A model generated the notes under the pieces. It searched no databases. It was not told the origin of the DNA and saw only the letters and a list, made by a program, of their open reading frames with translations. Source: Alphaproteobacteria bacterium (GTDB taxonomy: Bacteria > Pseudomonadota > Alphaproteobacteria > JAJTHO01 > CANGYM01). From it: a stretch of 46,117 nucleotides of DNA. A program made the position numbers and the translations under genes. The stretch spans positions 1-46,117 of the forward strand of contig CANGYP010000004.1 in NCBI GenBank assembly GCA_947458235.1. Direction: 5' to 3'. Shown one piece after another: positions 19,419-27,782 of the stretch; position 1 is the first letter of the stretch; every line of letters begins with the position of its first letter.

Positions 19419-19813
19419 GCCGCAGCGCGTTTCATTTGCGCATCGAGGCGACCTAAACGCACATAAATATCATTGCTGCGTTTTAAAAGAATCCGCAAAC
19501 CGTCGGGTAGTGTTTCCGATGCCTCTTCATCCTGAAAACGACAAATGTCATCGTTGGTGATGGTAAACCCCATGGCGGTGGCATCCTCGCCGCTCATTTC
19601 TCCTTTTTGAATGGCGCGCTGGGCCAACAACCAAGACATCATTTCCAAAAGACGTGATGTCAAACGGGTGGCGTGATAGGTCATGGCCAAACGGTCTTGG
19701 ACTTTGGCATTCTGACGCAAACCTGGCAGAACAAATTTAATATAGTTTTTGGCCTCACAAAGTAGATCATGAACATCTTTGTATGTATTATCCAAAAGAA
19801 AAGCGACGGTCAT
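19415..19813 (-). CDS. rcdA: DUF1465 family protein, RcdA (regulator of CtrA degradation)-like
   Basis: YKDVHDLLCEAKNYIKF...TYHATRLTSRLLEMMSWLLAQRAIQKGEMSGEDA...: matches the alphaproteobacterial RcdA/DUF1465 pattern as I know it; stop/start overlap (ATGA) with sdhE. Confidence 0.75.
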   Translation of the reverse strand: MTVAFLLDNTYKDVHDLLCEAKNYIKFVLPGLRQNAKVQDRLAMTYHATRLTSRLLEMMSWLLAQRAIQKGEMSGEDATAMGFTITNDDICRFQDEEASETLPDGLRILLKRSNDIYVRLGRLDAQMKRAAA

Positions 19814-19852
19814 GCAAAAGTCTCCAGACGGGTGTTTTTGAAAGATATCCTC

Positions 19853-19881
19853 ATTAAATCATTTTTTAACTAAAATGTCAA
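19853..19881 (-). promoter_or_regulatory. Sigma70-like promoter for rcdA-sdhE
   Basis: On the minus strand TTGACA (19881-19876), 17-nt spacer, TTTAAT (19858-19853), about 40 bp upstream of the rcdA start. Confidence 0.6.
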
Positions 19882-19975
19882 CACTTTTTTAACGTATCGG
19901 TGGATCATGCCATCCCCCATTTTTCGCCATCTGCTATACCTTGAGCCGTATGTGCCAGTATGTGGAGGGGGGGGC

Positions 19976-20356
19976 TTAGGCGTTGTCCTCATCTCTGTCC
20001 CCCTTTAAATCGCGAGCCACGCGGGGGTTTTCAAACAAATCTTGGATCAGGGACACGTGATCCAGCGTACGATCTTCACAAAACTTGAGACGGGGTAAAT
20101 GGCGTGTGGCCAAGTAGGGACGCAGGGCATTTTGGAGGGGAACACGGGCTTGTTTTAACGTTTCCCGCAGTTGCATTCCATCCCCTCCACCCATAAAATA
20201 GACGCGAGCCGATCGCAAATCGGGGGCCATATCCACCTGCGTGATGCTGATCAGGGGCAGATCAAAATCCCCACGGGCCAAAATGTCCGACAAGGCACGA
20301 CGAACGGCCTCCCCCACACGGTATTGACGGGTACTCGGAAGAGAGGGGGGCGCCAC
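19976..20356 (-). CDS. rbfA: 30S ribosome-binding factor A
   Basis: RQYRVGEAVRRALSDILARGDFDLPLISITQVDMAPDLRSARVYF. Probable GTG start at 20356, just after the lon stop; the annotated 20458 start would overlap lon. Confidence 0.87.
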   Translation of the reverse strand: MAPPSLPSTRQYRVGEAVRRALSDILARGDFDLPLISITQVDMAPDLRSARVYFMGGGDGMQLRETLKQARVPLQNALRPYLATRHLPRLKFCEDRTLDHVSLIQDLFENPRVARDLKGDRDEDNA

Positions 20357-20370
20357 AACGTTACCCGTTT

Positions 20371-22818
20371 TTAATGATGCAACACTGGGGGAGAATCTGG
20401 CAAAGGGGCACCCTGTACATGGGGCACATAATCCACTGTAATTTGGGTTTCTGGCCAAGCCATGGGGGTTAGGGGCTTGGTAAACGCATGCACCAAAACC
20501 TCACTCATGTTAGCCACGGGAATAATGGTCAGGCGTTCCTGAACGTCCGATGGGATATCTGCCAAATCCTTCTCATTTTGTTTCGGAATCAAAACGGTTG
20601 TGATGCCGCCTCGCAGAGCGGCCAGCAGCTTTTCCTTCAGCCCTCCGATGGGTAGAACCCGCCCACGCAGGGTAATCTCTCCCGTCATGGCCACGTCGCG
20701 GCGCACAGGAATGTTGGTGAGCATGGAAATCAACGCCGTGGCCAGCGCAATGCCCGCCGATGGTCCATCTTTGGGCGTGGCGCCTTCAGGCAGATGCAGA
20801 TGTATATCGCGCTTGTCCAGCATGTCATAGGCAATACCCAGCGTCAGGGCTTGAGAGCGCATATACCCCATGGCGGTCTGCAAGGATTCTTGCATAACAT
20901 CGCCCAATTTCCCCGTGGCCTTGACTTTGCCCTTGCCAGGCCACATCACCGTTTCAATGGTCAGCAGATCCCCGCCCACCTCGGTCCAAGCCAGACCTGT
21001 GGCCACGCCAACCTGATCCTGTTCCTCTGCCAAACCAAAACGATACTTGGGAATACCAAGGTATTCTGTAAGAGTCTCAGGAGTTAGCGCAATGGGTTTG
21101 GTTTTAGGATTCACCAAAAGCTGCTTGACAATTTTTCGGGCAATTTTGGCCAAGGCACGCTCCAGATGGCGCACACCAGCTTCGCGCGTGTAATAACGGA
21201 TGATGTCCCGCAAAGCAGGCTCTAAGATGCTCCATTCTTTGGCCGAAAGTCCGTGGACCTCCCTCTGACGGGGGACCAAATGATTTTGGGCAATGGTGAC
21301 CTTTTCATCTTCGGTGTAGCCAGACAAACGAATGACTTCCATACGATCCAGCAGCGGCAGGGGCAATGATAACGTATTGGCCGTGCACACAAACATGACG
21401 TCAGAGAGATCATACCCAACCTCAAGATAGTGATCCTGAAAATGGGTATTTTGTTCGGGGTCCAGAACCTCCAGCAGGGCACTGGCGGGGTCTCCGCGAT
21501 GGTCGTGGCCCATTTTGTCAATTTCATCGATCAAAAACAAGGGGTTGGACGTTCCAGCTTTTTTCATGCCCTGCAACAGCTTCCCAGGCAGCGACCCAAT
21601 GTAGGTGCGGCGGTGGCCTCGAATTTCCGCTTCGTCCCGCATACCCCCCACCGATAGGCGCACAAACTCCCGCCCCGTGGCGTGCGCAATGGATTTGGCC
21701 AAAGAGGTTTTTCCCACTCCAGGGGGGCCCACAAAACACAAAACGGTCGCTGGGGTTTTGCCCGTGCGTTGTTGCACGGCCAGATATTCCGCGATGCGGT
21801 CTTTGATGGTGTCAAGGCCATCATGGTCCTGATTTAAAATCTCAACAGATCTTGATAAGTCATTATTTAATTTTGATTTTTTCTGCCAAGGCAAGTCCAC
21901 AATCCAATCCAGATAATTACGGATTACGGTAGCCTCTGCGGACAAGGGGGGCATGAGTTTAAGTTTTTTCAAATCGTTCAGGGCCTTCTCACGGGCCTCT
22001 TTGGTTAATTTCAGGGTTTTGATTTTGTTTTCAAAAACCTCGAATTCATTTTTGCCCTCTTCGGTATCGCCCAGTTCCTTTTGAATGGCGCGGATTTGTT
22101 CGTTCAGGAAGTATTCCCGCTGGTTTTTTTCAATTTGTTTTTTCACACGGTTGCGAATGCGCCGCTCTACGGTCAGCAGGCTAATTTCTGCCTCCATCAG
22201 GGCAAAAACCTTTTGCAGACGTTCGGCCACATCCTGCGTTTTCAGAAGATCCTGCTTTTCGGCCAGCTTGTTGGAGAGATGGGCGGAAATGGTGTCGGCG
22301 AGGCGTTCGGGATCCTCAATTTTATTCAAACCCACCAAAATTTCGGGGGGGATTTTTTTGTTCAGCTTAATGTAATTTTCGAACTGGGACAGCACAGCGG
22401 CGGATAAGGAAGCAATTTCCTTTTTATCGCTCATGTCGGACGTCAACGGCTCAGCTACGGCCTGCAAGAATTCACGATTGTCCAAAAACTCGATGGCGTG
22501 GGATCGACCCAAACCTTCAACCAGAACTTTAACGGTACCATCGGGCAGTTTCAGCATTTGCAGAACCTTGGCCACGGTGCCCACCTCATAAAGCTCCGCA
22601 GGATCAGGATTTTCATCAGAGGTATTTTTTTGGGCCATTAAAAAGACCATTCCATCATCCTGAACGGCCTTTTCCAGAGCTGCAATGGATTTGGTACGAC
22701 CAACGAACAGCGGGACAATCATAAAAGGAAACACAACAATATCCCGCAGTGGCAAAACGGGATAGGCCCGAATGGGGATGGTTGGGCGTTTGGATTTAGT
22801 TTTTTTGGGGGCGGCCAT
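20371..22818 (-). CDS. lon: ATP-dependent protease La (Lon)
   Basis: [92 protein letters not shown] (catalytic Ser). Confidence 0.98.
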   Translation of the reverse strand: MAAPKKTKSKRPTIPIRAYPVLPLRDIVVFPFMIVPLFVGRTKSIAALEKAVQDDGMVFLMAQKNTSDENPDPAELYEVGTVAKVLQMLKLPDGTVKVLVEGLGRSHAIEFLDNREFLQAVAEPLTSDMSDKKEIASLSAAVLSQFENYIKLNKKIPPEILVGLNKIEDPERLADTISAHLSNKLAEKQDLLKTQDVAERLQKVFALMEAEISLLTVERRIRNRVKKQIEKNQREYFLNEQIRAIQKELGDTEEGKNEFEVFENKIKTLKLTKEAREKALNDLKKLKLMPPLSAEATVIRNYLDWIVDLPWQKKSKLNNDLSRSVEILNQDHDGLDTIKDRIAEYLAVQQRTGKTPATVLCFVGPPGVGKTSLAKSIAHATGREFVRLSVGGMRDEAEIRGHRRTYIGSLPGKLLQGMKKAGTSNPLFLIDEIDKMGHDHRGDPASALLEVLDPEQNTHFQDHYLEVGYDLSDVMFVCTANTLSLPLPLLDRMEVIRLSGYTEDEKVTIAQNHLVPRQREVHGLSAKEWSILEPALRDIIRYYTREAGVRHLERALAKIARKIVKQLLVNPKTKPIALTPETLTEYLGIPKYRFGLAEEQDQVGVATGLAWTEVGGDLLTIETVMWPGKGKVKATGKLGDVMQESLQTAMGYMRSQALTLGIAYDMLDKRDIHLHLPEGATPKDGPSAGIALATALISMLTNIPVRRDVAMTGEITLRGRVLPIGGLKEKLLAALRGGITTVLIPKQNEKDLADIPSDVQERLTIIPVANMSEVLVHAFTKPLTPMAWPETQITVDYVPHVQGAPLPDSPPVLHH

Positions 22819-22868
22819 GAACACTCCTGATGAAATCCGATGCTTTTTCTAAAGAACCTTTGGTGTTT

Positions 22869-22897
22869 ATATAGGTCACTATACGTGTTTTTACAGG
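22869..22897 (-). promoter_or_regulatory. Candidate heat-shock (sigma32-type) promoter of lon
   Basis: Minus strand CCTG (22897-22894), 18-nt spacer, CCTATAT (22875-22869), compared with the alphaproteobacterial RpoH consensus CTTG-N17/18-CYTATNT. Confidence 0.4.
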
Positions 22898-22913
22898 GTG
22901 CCGCCATGGATTT

Positions 22914-22936
22914 TTTGCAAATGGATTGTTTGCAAA
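22914..22936. repeat. Two copies of the palindromic octamer TTTGCAAA
   Basis: TTTGCAAA at 22914-22921 and 22929-22936, 15 bp apart, between the lon promoter region and the tolC-family stop. Confidence 0.7.
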
Positions 22937-22985
22937 GGTTGCGGGTGGCAAGCGGGGTTTTGCATCCGTTGCCATGCTCACCCCC

Positions 22986-24359
22986 TCACTCCTGCCACCA
23001 ACCATAGCTTAGGCCCTTGACCCGTTCAAAATGATCTTTTGGGTTATAGGGTTTTGTTTTTTTGGAAATTGTTCTAATATCTAATGCCCCCATGGCCGCC
23101 AAGAGGGTGTATTCAGCCACCAGTTTTTGGGCTTTGGTTGCGGTGAAACGGCGTTGGGCCCCCAGCAGGTCTTGCTCGGCATCAAGGAAATCTAAGGTGC
23201 TGCGAAAGCCCATATCCAATTCTTCCTGCATCCCTTCGGAGGCCTTCAGGGCCGATGTGACCTCTAACGCTGTGGTTTCTAAATCCAGTGTGGCGGTTTC
23301 CAGATCCCGCCATGCCAGCGTCACATCCCGAATCACATCCCGATAAACACTGTCTTTTTGATAGGACGCCCGTTGACGGTCTTTCTTGGCCTGTCGCGTC
23401 CACGCAGACACCATGCCCCCATCATACAAGGGAATGGTTAAAACCACCTTGGTCTCCGCCCCTTCTCGGCGTTGATCGTCAAAGGAAGGATCCTCTTGAC
23501 GGTAGATTTGGGATTCCACGGACAACTCGGGACGATACCCACTGCTGATGCGATCTACATCGGCATCTTTGGCCTCGATGGTGCGATAGGCCGCCTGCAA
23601 CAAGGGGTTTTTGCCCAAGGCGCGCTCTGTGGCCGCCGCTAAGGTTTTTGGGGTTTTGGGGCTTTTGGGAAAATCCCGCAGCAATCCTGGTAACGTTCCC
23701 ACCATGGCCATGAAATCGGCCCGATGGGCGGCCAGCGTGCGTTCCGCTTGACGCAATGCTGTGCGGGCCCGTGCTGCGCGGGATTTTGACAGGGCAACAT
23801 CCGTCATGGTGACATCATCAGCCTGAAAACGGGCCTCTGTGATGGTAACATTTTCCTCTAAGATGTGTTGATACTCACGATGAAACGTCACAATCTCTTG
23901 CGCTGTCACCACACCCACGTAGGCTTTGATGGTGTCTAGCAATACCTGTTGGGTTTGATGGCGCAGGTTTTCTCGGCCCACCGCAATCTGGGCCAAGGCC
24001 AAATCCATTTCGGCCAATGTCTTCCCCCCGCGATACAGGGGTTGTTTATGTGCAACCCCTAAAGTGTAGGGATCCCGTGCGTCAACCCGATCCCCTTTGT
24101 TATCATCCCCAAACCGTTTATCTACCTTTTCATCCACATAGCCCTTGTCCCCAAAAACCTTAACTGTGGGGCGAAACCCTGAAAGGGCTTTGTTGTAGTC
24201 TTCATCGAGGGCCTCAACCTGCAAACGGGCGGCCTTGAGTTGGGGGTGGGTTTGATAGGCAAGGGTGCAGGCCTCTTCCAAGGTCACAGGCAAAGTCTCC
24301 GCCGCCACAGCCCACGGGGCGCAGCATAAAAATACGGCAAACCAGACTCTGGCTGTCAC
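22986..24359 (-). CDS. tolC: TolC-family outer membrane efflux protein
   Basis: Signal peptide-like MTARVWFAVFLCCAPWAVA, LEEACTLAYQTHPQLKAARLQVEALDEDYNKALSGFRPTVKV, repeated internal architecture, LDFLDAEQDLLGAQRRF. GTG start at 24359. Confidence 0.88.
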   Translation of the reverse strand: MTARVWFAVFLCCAPWAVAAETLPVTLEEACTLAYQTHPQLKAARLQVEALDEDYNKALSGFRPTVKVFGDKGYVDEKVDKRFGDDNKGDRVDARDPYTLGVAHKQPLYRGGKTLAEMDLALAQIAVGRENLRHQTQQVLLDTIKAYVGVVTAQEIVTFHREYQHILEENVTITEARFQADDVTMTDVALSKSRAARARTALRQAERTLAAHRADFMAMVGTLPGLLRDFPKSPKTPKTLAAATERALGKNPLLQAAYRTIEAKDADVDRISSGYRPELSVESQIYRQEDPSFDDQRREGAETKVVLTIPLYDGGMVSAWTRQAKKDRQRASYQKDSVYRDVIRDVTLAWRDLETATLDLETTALEVTSALKASEGMQEELDMGFRSTLDFLDAEQDLLGAQRRFTATKAQKLVAEYTLLAAMGALDIRTISKKTKPYNPKDHFERVKGLSYGWWQE

Positions 24360-24367
24360 ACTACCCC

Positions 24368-24381
24368 CCTAAAGCTTTAGG
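24368..24381. promoter_or_regulatory. 14-bp perfect palindrome CCTAAAGCTTTAGG before the tolC-family start
   Basis: Perfect dyad between the stop of the 24385-24882 ORF and the tolC GTG; adjoins the purine-rich ribosome-binding region. Confidence 0.4.
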
Positions 24382-24384
24382 AGA

Positions 24385-24882
24385 TTAGTCGAAGCGGCGT
24401 CCTGTGCGCCCCTCGTCACCAAAGGACCGTTTGCGGGGGGCGGCATCCCGATCCCGATCAGGGCGAAAACCACGGGGACGGTCGCCACGATCACGGTCGC
24501 CGCCTTCGCCACCACCAAAACGGGGCTCGCGACGGGGTCGATCATCATCACGACGATCACCTCGGGGGGTAAAATCACGCTTGCCTTCGGCCTCGGGGGT
24601 TAAGCTCAGGCGAAACTTAATACGGCTGGGACCGGGGGCCGCCACCAACGGCACCGAAGGATGGTCCGAAGACATGGACCCCAGAACAATAATTTTGGTT
24701 TTGTCTTCTGCGGGGTCCACCGCCACCGCCAGATCAAAATCGATGGCAGGCAAGGCATCCTTGCTGCCAAAAAGGGAGGCTTTGTTGGGATTGGCCGCGC
24801 GATCCCGACGCACGGATTCAATGGCATCACAAACATCTTTGACAGTTTGCGCAATAAAATCTTTTAAAGGAGGTGTGGCCAT
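24385..24882 (-). CDS. Uncharacterised protein: Trypco-like N-terminal region plus Arg/Asp/Gly-rich low-complexity tail
   Basis: N-terminus MATPPLKDFIAQTVKDVCDAIESVRRDR...IDFDLAVAVDPAEDKTKIIVLG...RIKFRLSLTPE, then TPRGDRRDDDRPRREPRFGGGEGGDRDRGDRPRGFRPDRDRDAAPRKRSFGDEGRTGRRFD. Confidence 0.75.
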   Translation of the reverse strand: MATPPLKDFIAQTVKDVCDAIESVRRDRAANPNKASLFGSKDALPAIDFDLAVAVDPAEDKTKIIVLGSMSSDHPSVPLVAAPGPSRIKFRLSLTPEAEGKRDFTPRGDRRDDDRPRREPRFGGGEGGDRDRGDRPRGFRPDRDRDAAPRKRSFGDEGRTGRRFD

Positions 24883-24969
24883 ATGAATATACTTTCAAGT
24901 ATTTTTGAAGAAAAGGCACTATGACAGGTTTTGCCTGTCTTTGAAAGCAAAAAAATCAGCTGTATGAGT

Positions 24970-24993
24970 ACAATGGAAATACATTTACATTGT
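24970..24993. promoter_or_regulatory. 24-bp near-perfect dyad ACAATGGAAATACATTTACATTGT (candidate operator)
   Basis: 10 of 11 arm positions pair (ACAATGgAAAT/ATTTaCATTGT), in the intergenic region between the divergent 24385-24882 gene and the carboxynorspermidine operon. Confidence 0.45.
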
Positions 24994-25066
24994 GAAGGAT
25001 GATGGTATATGACTTTAGATTGAAAAGAGACACTACCTATAGGATAACCCATAGAAAGAGATACAC

Positions 25067-26281
25067 ATGACATCCATGAACCGTGTTTTGATCATCGGCG
25101 CAGGGGCGGCCGGATCGGTTGTGGCCAAAAAATGCGCCATGAATATGGATGTTTTTAAGCATATTCACTTGGCCTCTCGCCGTTTGGAAAGCTGCGTAGC
25201 CGTTCAAAAAGAATGCGTATCCCCCATCACTATCTCTGAGGTGGATGCGGACGACACAGCCCAAGTCATTGCCCTGATTGAACAACAAAAGCCCGATTTG
25301 CTGATTAACATGGCCCTGCCCTATCAGGATTTAACCCTGATGGATGCCTGTTTGGCCACGGGCGTGCATTATATGGACACCGCCAACTATGAACCCCGCG
25401 AGGAGGCCAAGTTTGCCTATCACTGGCAGTGGGCCTATCAAGAACGATTCAAAGACAAGGGCCTGATGGCCATTTTGGGCTGCGGTTTTGATCCCGGGGT
25501 GACCAACGTCTTTTGTGCCTACGCCCGCGATCATCTGTTTGATAGCATTGAATTCATTGATATTATTGATTGCAATGATGGCAACCATGGCAAAGCCTTT
25601 GCCACCAATTTCAATCCGGAAATCAATTTACGGGAAGTCACCCAGCGTGGAAAATACTGGAAAAACGGTCAATGGATCGAGGTTGATCCCGTCAGCCTGT
25701 CCCGCATGATTGATTATCCTGAGGTCGGACCCCGAAAATCCTATTTAATCTATCACGAAGAAGAAGAATCCTTGGTGCAAAACATTCCGGGCCTGAAACA
25801 GATCCGTTTCTGGATGACCTTTTCGGATAACTATATCAAACATATGGAGGTCCTTCAGAACGTGGGCCTAACGCGCATTGATCCGGTGATGTATAACGGG
25901 ACGCCTATTGTGCCCATTCAATTTTTGAAACACCTGTTGCCAGCCCCGTCGTCGCTGGCGGAAAACTATACGGGCAAAACCTCCATCGGGTGCGTCATTC
26001 AGGGGCACAAGGACGGAAAGCCCAAAACCATTGTGATTTATAATGTATGCGACCATGCGGCCTCTTTCCGTGAGGTCAAGGCGCAGGCCGTGTCCTACAC
26101 CACAGGCGTCCCCCCCGTTGTTGGGGCCATGATGCTGTTTTCTGGACAATGGCAGGGCAAGGGAGTCTTTAACGTGGAACAACTGCCCGCCAAACCGTTT
26201 TTGGATGAATTGGCACGTCAGGGCCTGCCGTGGCATGTGCGGCAGATTGAGGGGCCCCAGACTTTGGGGCTTTTGCCTTAA
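25067..26281 (+). CDS. Carboxynorspermidine/carboxyspermidine dehydrogenase (saccharopine dehydrogenase-like)
   Basis: VLIIGAGAAGSVVAKKCAMN, DLLINMALPYQDLTLMDACLATGVHYMDTANYEP, GCGFDPGVTNVFCAYA; directly followed by a NspC-like decarboxylase. Confidence 0.88.
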   Translation: MTSMNRVLIIGAGAAGSVVAKKCAMNMDVFKHIHLASRRLESCVAVQKECVSPITISEVDADDTAQVIALIEQQKPDLLINMALPYQDLTLMDACLATGVHYMDTANYEPREEAKFAYHWQWAYQERFKDKGLMAILGCGFDPGVTNVFCAYARDHLFDSIEFIDIIDCNDGNHGKAFATNFNPEINLREVTQRGKYWKNGQWIEVDPVSLSRMIDYPEVGPRKSYLIYHEEEESLVQNIPGLKQIRFWMTFSDNYIKHMEVLQNVGLTRIDPVMYNGTPIVPIQFLKHLLPAPSSLAENYTGKTSIGCVIQGHKDGKPKTIVIYNVCDHAASFREVKAQAVSYTTGVPPVVGAMMLFSGQWQGKGVFNVEQLPAKPFLDELARQGLPWHVRQIEGPQTLGLLP

Positions 26282-27417
26282 TGCCTGCCAAGCCTTGGTA
26301 TACATCCATCAATACGCCCGCTTATGTTGCCGATATCGCGGCCCTCAGGCGGAATCTGGATCGCATTGCCACGCTCAAGGACAAAACAGGCTGTCAGGTT
26401 TTGCTCGCCACCAAGGCCTTTGCCCGTGTGGATCTGTTCCCCCTGATGGCCGAGGTTCTGGATGGCACAACGGCCAGCGGCCTTTACGAGGCGCGGTTGG
26501 GCTATGAAACTTTCGGCAAACAGGTCCATGTTTATGCACCAGCCTTCAGAGATCAGGATATGCTAGACATCCTGCGCTATGCGGATCATATCTATTTTAA
26601 TGCACCTGCCCAGTTGAATCATTTTCGCCACACAATCGGGGCTGATAAACACATCGGCCTGCGGGTCAATCCGGGGTATGGCCTCAGCACCGTGGGGGGG
26701 GATCTTTACAATCCCTGCGCCCCCCATTCCCGTTTTGGCACACTGGCAGACCAGCTGGGCGATGTGGATTGGGATGGGGTGGCTATTTTTCATGTGCACG
26801 CCCTGTGTGAATCCCTTCATGATGGATCTTTGGGGTTAATCCAGCATGTTTCTAAAGCCTTTGCCCCCTATCTGAAATCCGTCAAAACAGTCAATTTCGG
26901 CGGGGGACATCTTTTGAATCATCCTGACTATGATCTTTCTGCCCTTGGGGATGCCCTCAACCGTTTTCAGGATCAACACGGGGTGTCTGTGATTTTAGAA
27001 CCCGGGGGCGGGATTGTCTACAACGGCGGCTATCTGGTGGCCACGGTGTTGGACATTCATCATAATGGGATGCCCATTGCCATTTTGGATGCCTCGGCCA
27101 GTTGCCACCATCCCGACGTGATCGAGGCTGGCTATCGCGCCCCCGTCATCGGGGCGGGCCAAGCTGGTGAACATCCCTATGATTATATCTTGGCAGGCAA
27201 CACCTGTATGACAGGGGATATTTTTGGAACATACAGCTTTCCTGAACCTTTGAAGCAGGGGGATGCTCTTCTGTTCGGGGATGCACTGCATTATACCTTT
27301 GTCAAAAGCACAGTGTTTAACGGCACCCCCCTGCCCGATTTTGGAACCCTGCACGCAAACGGGGTTTACGAGGTTGTGAAACGCTTTGACGACAAAGTCT
27401 TTCGGGGGCGACTGTGA
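26281..27417 (+). CDS. nspC: Carboxynorspermidine decarboxylase
   Basis: TPAYVADIAALRRNLDRIATLKDKTGCQVLLATKAFA, HIGLRVNPGYG, FHVHALCE, VNFGGGHLL, VILEPGGGIVYNGGYLVATVLDI: fold type III PLP decarboxylase of the NspC type. Confidence 0.9.
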   Translation: MPAKPWYTSINTPAYVADIAALRRNLDRIATLKDKTGCQVLLATKAFARVDLFPLMAEVLDGTTASGLYEARLGYETFGKQVHVYAPAFRDQDMLDILRYADHIYFNAPAQLNHFRHTIGADKHIGLRVNPGYGLSTVGGDLYNPCAPHSRFGTLADQLGDVDWDGVAIFHVHALCESLHDGSLGLIQHVSKAFAPYLKSVKTVNFGGGHLLNHPDYDLSALGDALNRFQDQHGVSVILEPGGGIVYNGGYLVATVLDIHHNGMPIAILDASASCHHPDVIEAGYRAPVIGAGQAGEHPYDYILAGNTCMTGDIFGTYSFPEPLKQGDALLFGDALHYTFVKSTVFNGTPLPDFGTLHANGVYEVVKRFDDKVFRGRL

Positions 27418-27476
27418 CAGCCTCTGTATTGTTCATGAATTCATGATTTATGGTCAGGTTTTGACGTGACGGAGTC

Positions 27477-27782
27477 TTAAAATTTCGACGGCCGAAACAC
27501 CATGACATCGCTGACGGTGCAGATGGCCTGATGCTTGTCCAAAAAGGGCGGCAGGATGGTTTCCAAAACGGATAGCTTGGCGGCATCCAAAATGGACAGA
27601 ATCACAACCATTTGGCCCACATCGGCAATCAGCCCCTCCCCCCGCCATGCGCCTTCGGGGCCTTCGCCAGACAGGGCGGGCAAAATGGTGTATCCCGTGA
27701 CGCCGTGGGTTGCCAGCAGTTTCAGAACCTTGTCCTGTAGGGCCCCATCCACGATAATTTCCAGACGTTTTTTGGGGGTCAT
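27477..27782 (-). CDS. PII-like protein, SbtB-like
   Basis: MTPKKRLEIIVDGALQDKVLKLLATHGVTGYTILPALSGEGPEGAWRGEGLIADVGQMVVILSILDAAKLSVLETILPPFLDKHQAICTVSDVMVFRPSKF: PII-like small fold; ATGA overlap with the SbtA-like gene. Confidence 0.75.
   Translation of the reverse strand: MTPKKRLEIIVDGALQDKVLKLLATHGVTGYTILPALSGEGPEGAWRGEGLIADVGQMVVILSILDAAKLSVLETILPPFLDKHQAICTVSDVMVFRPSKF

Noticed and set aside
24921-24937. Inverted repeat GACAGG-TTTTG-CCTGTC, also seen as GACAGG-N10-CCTGTC near 18219-18240
   Set aside because: Short arms, one copy lies inside a coding region, and no T-tract follows; likely coincidence.
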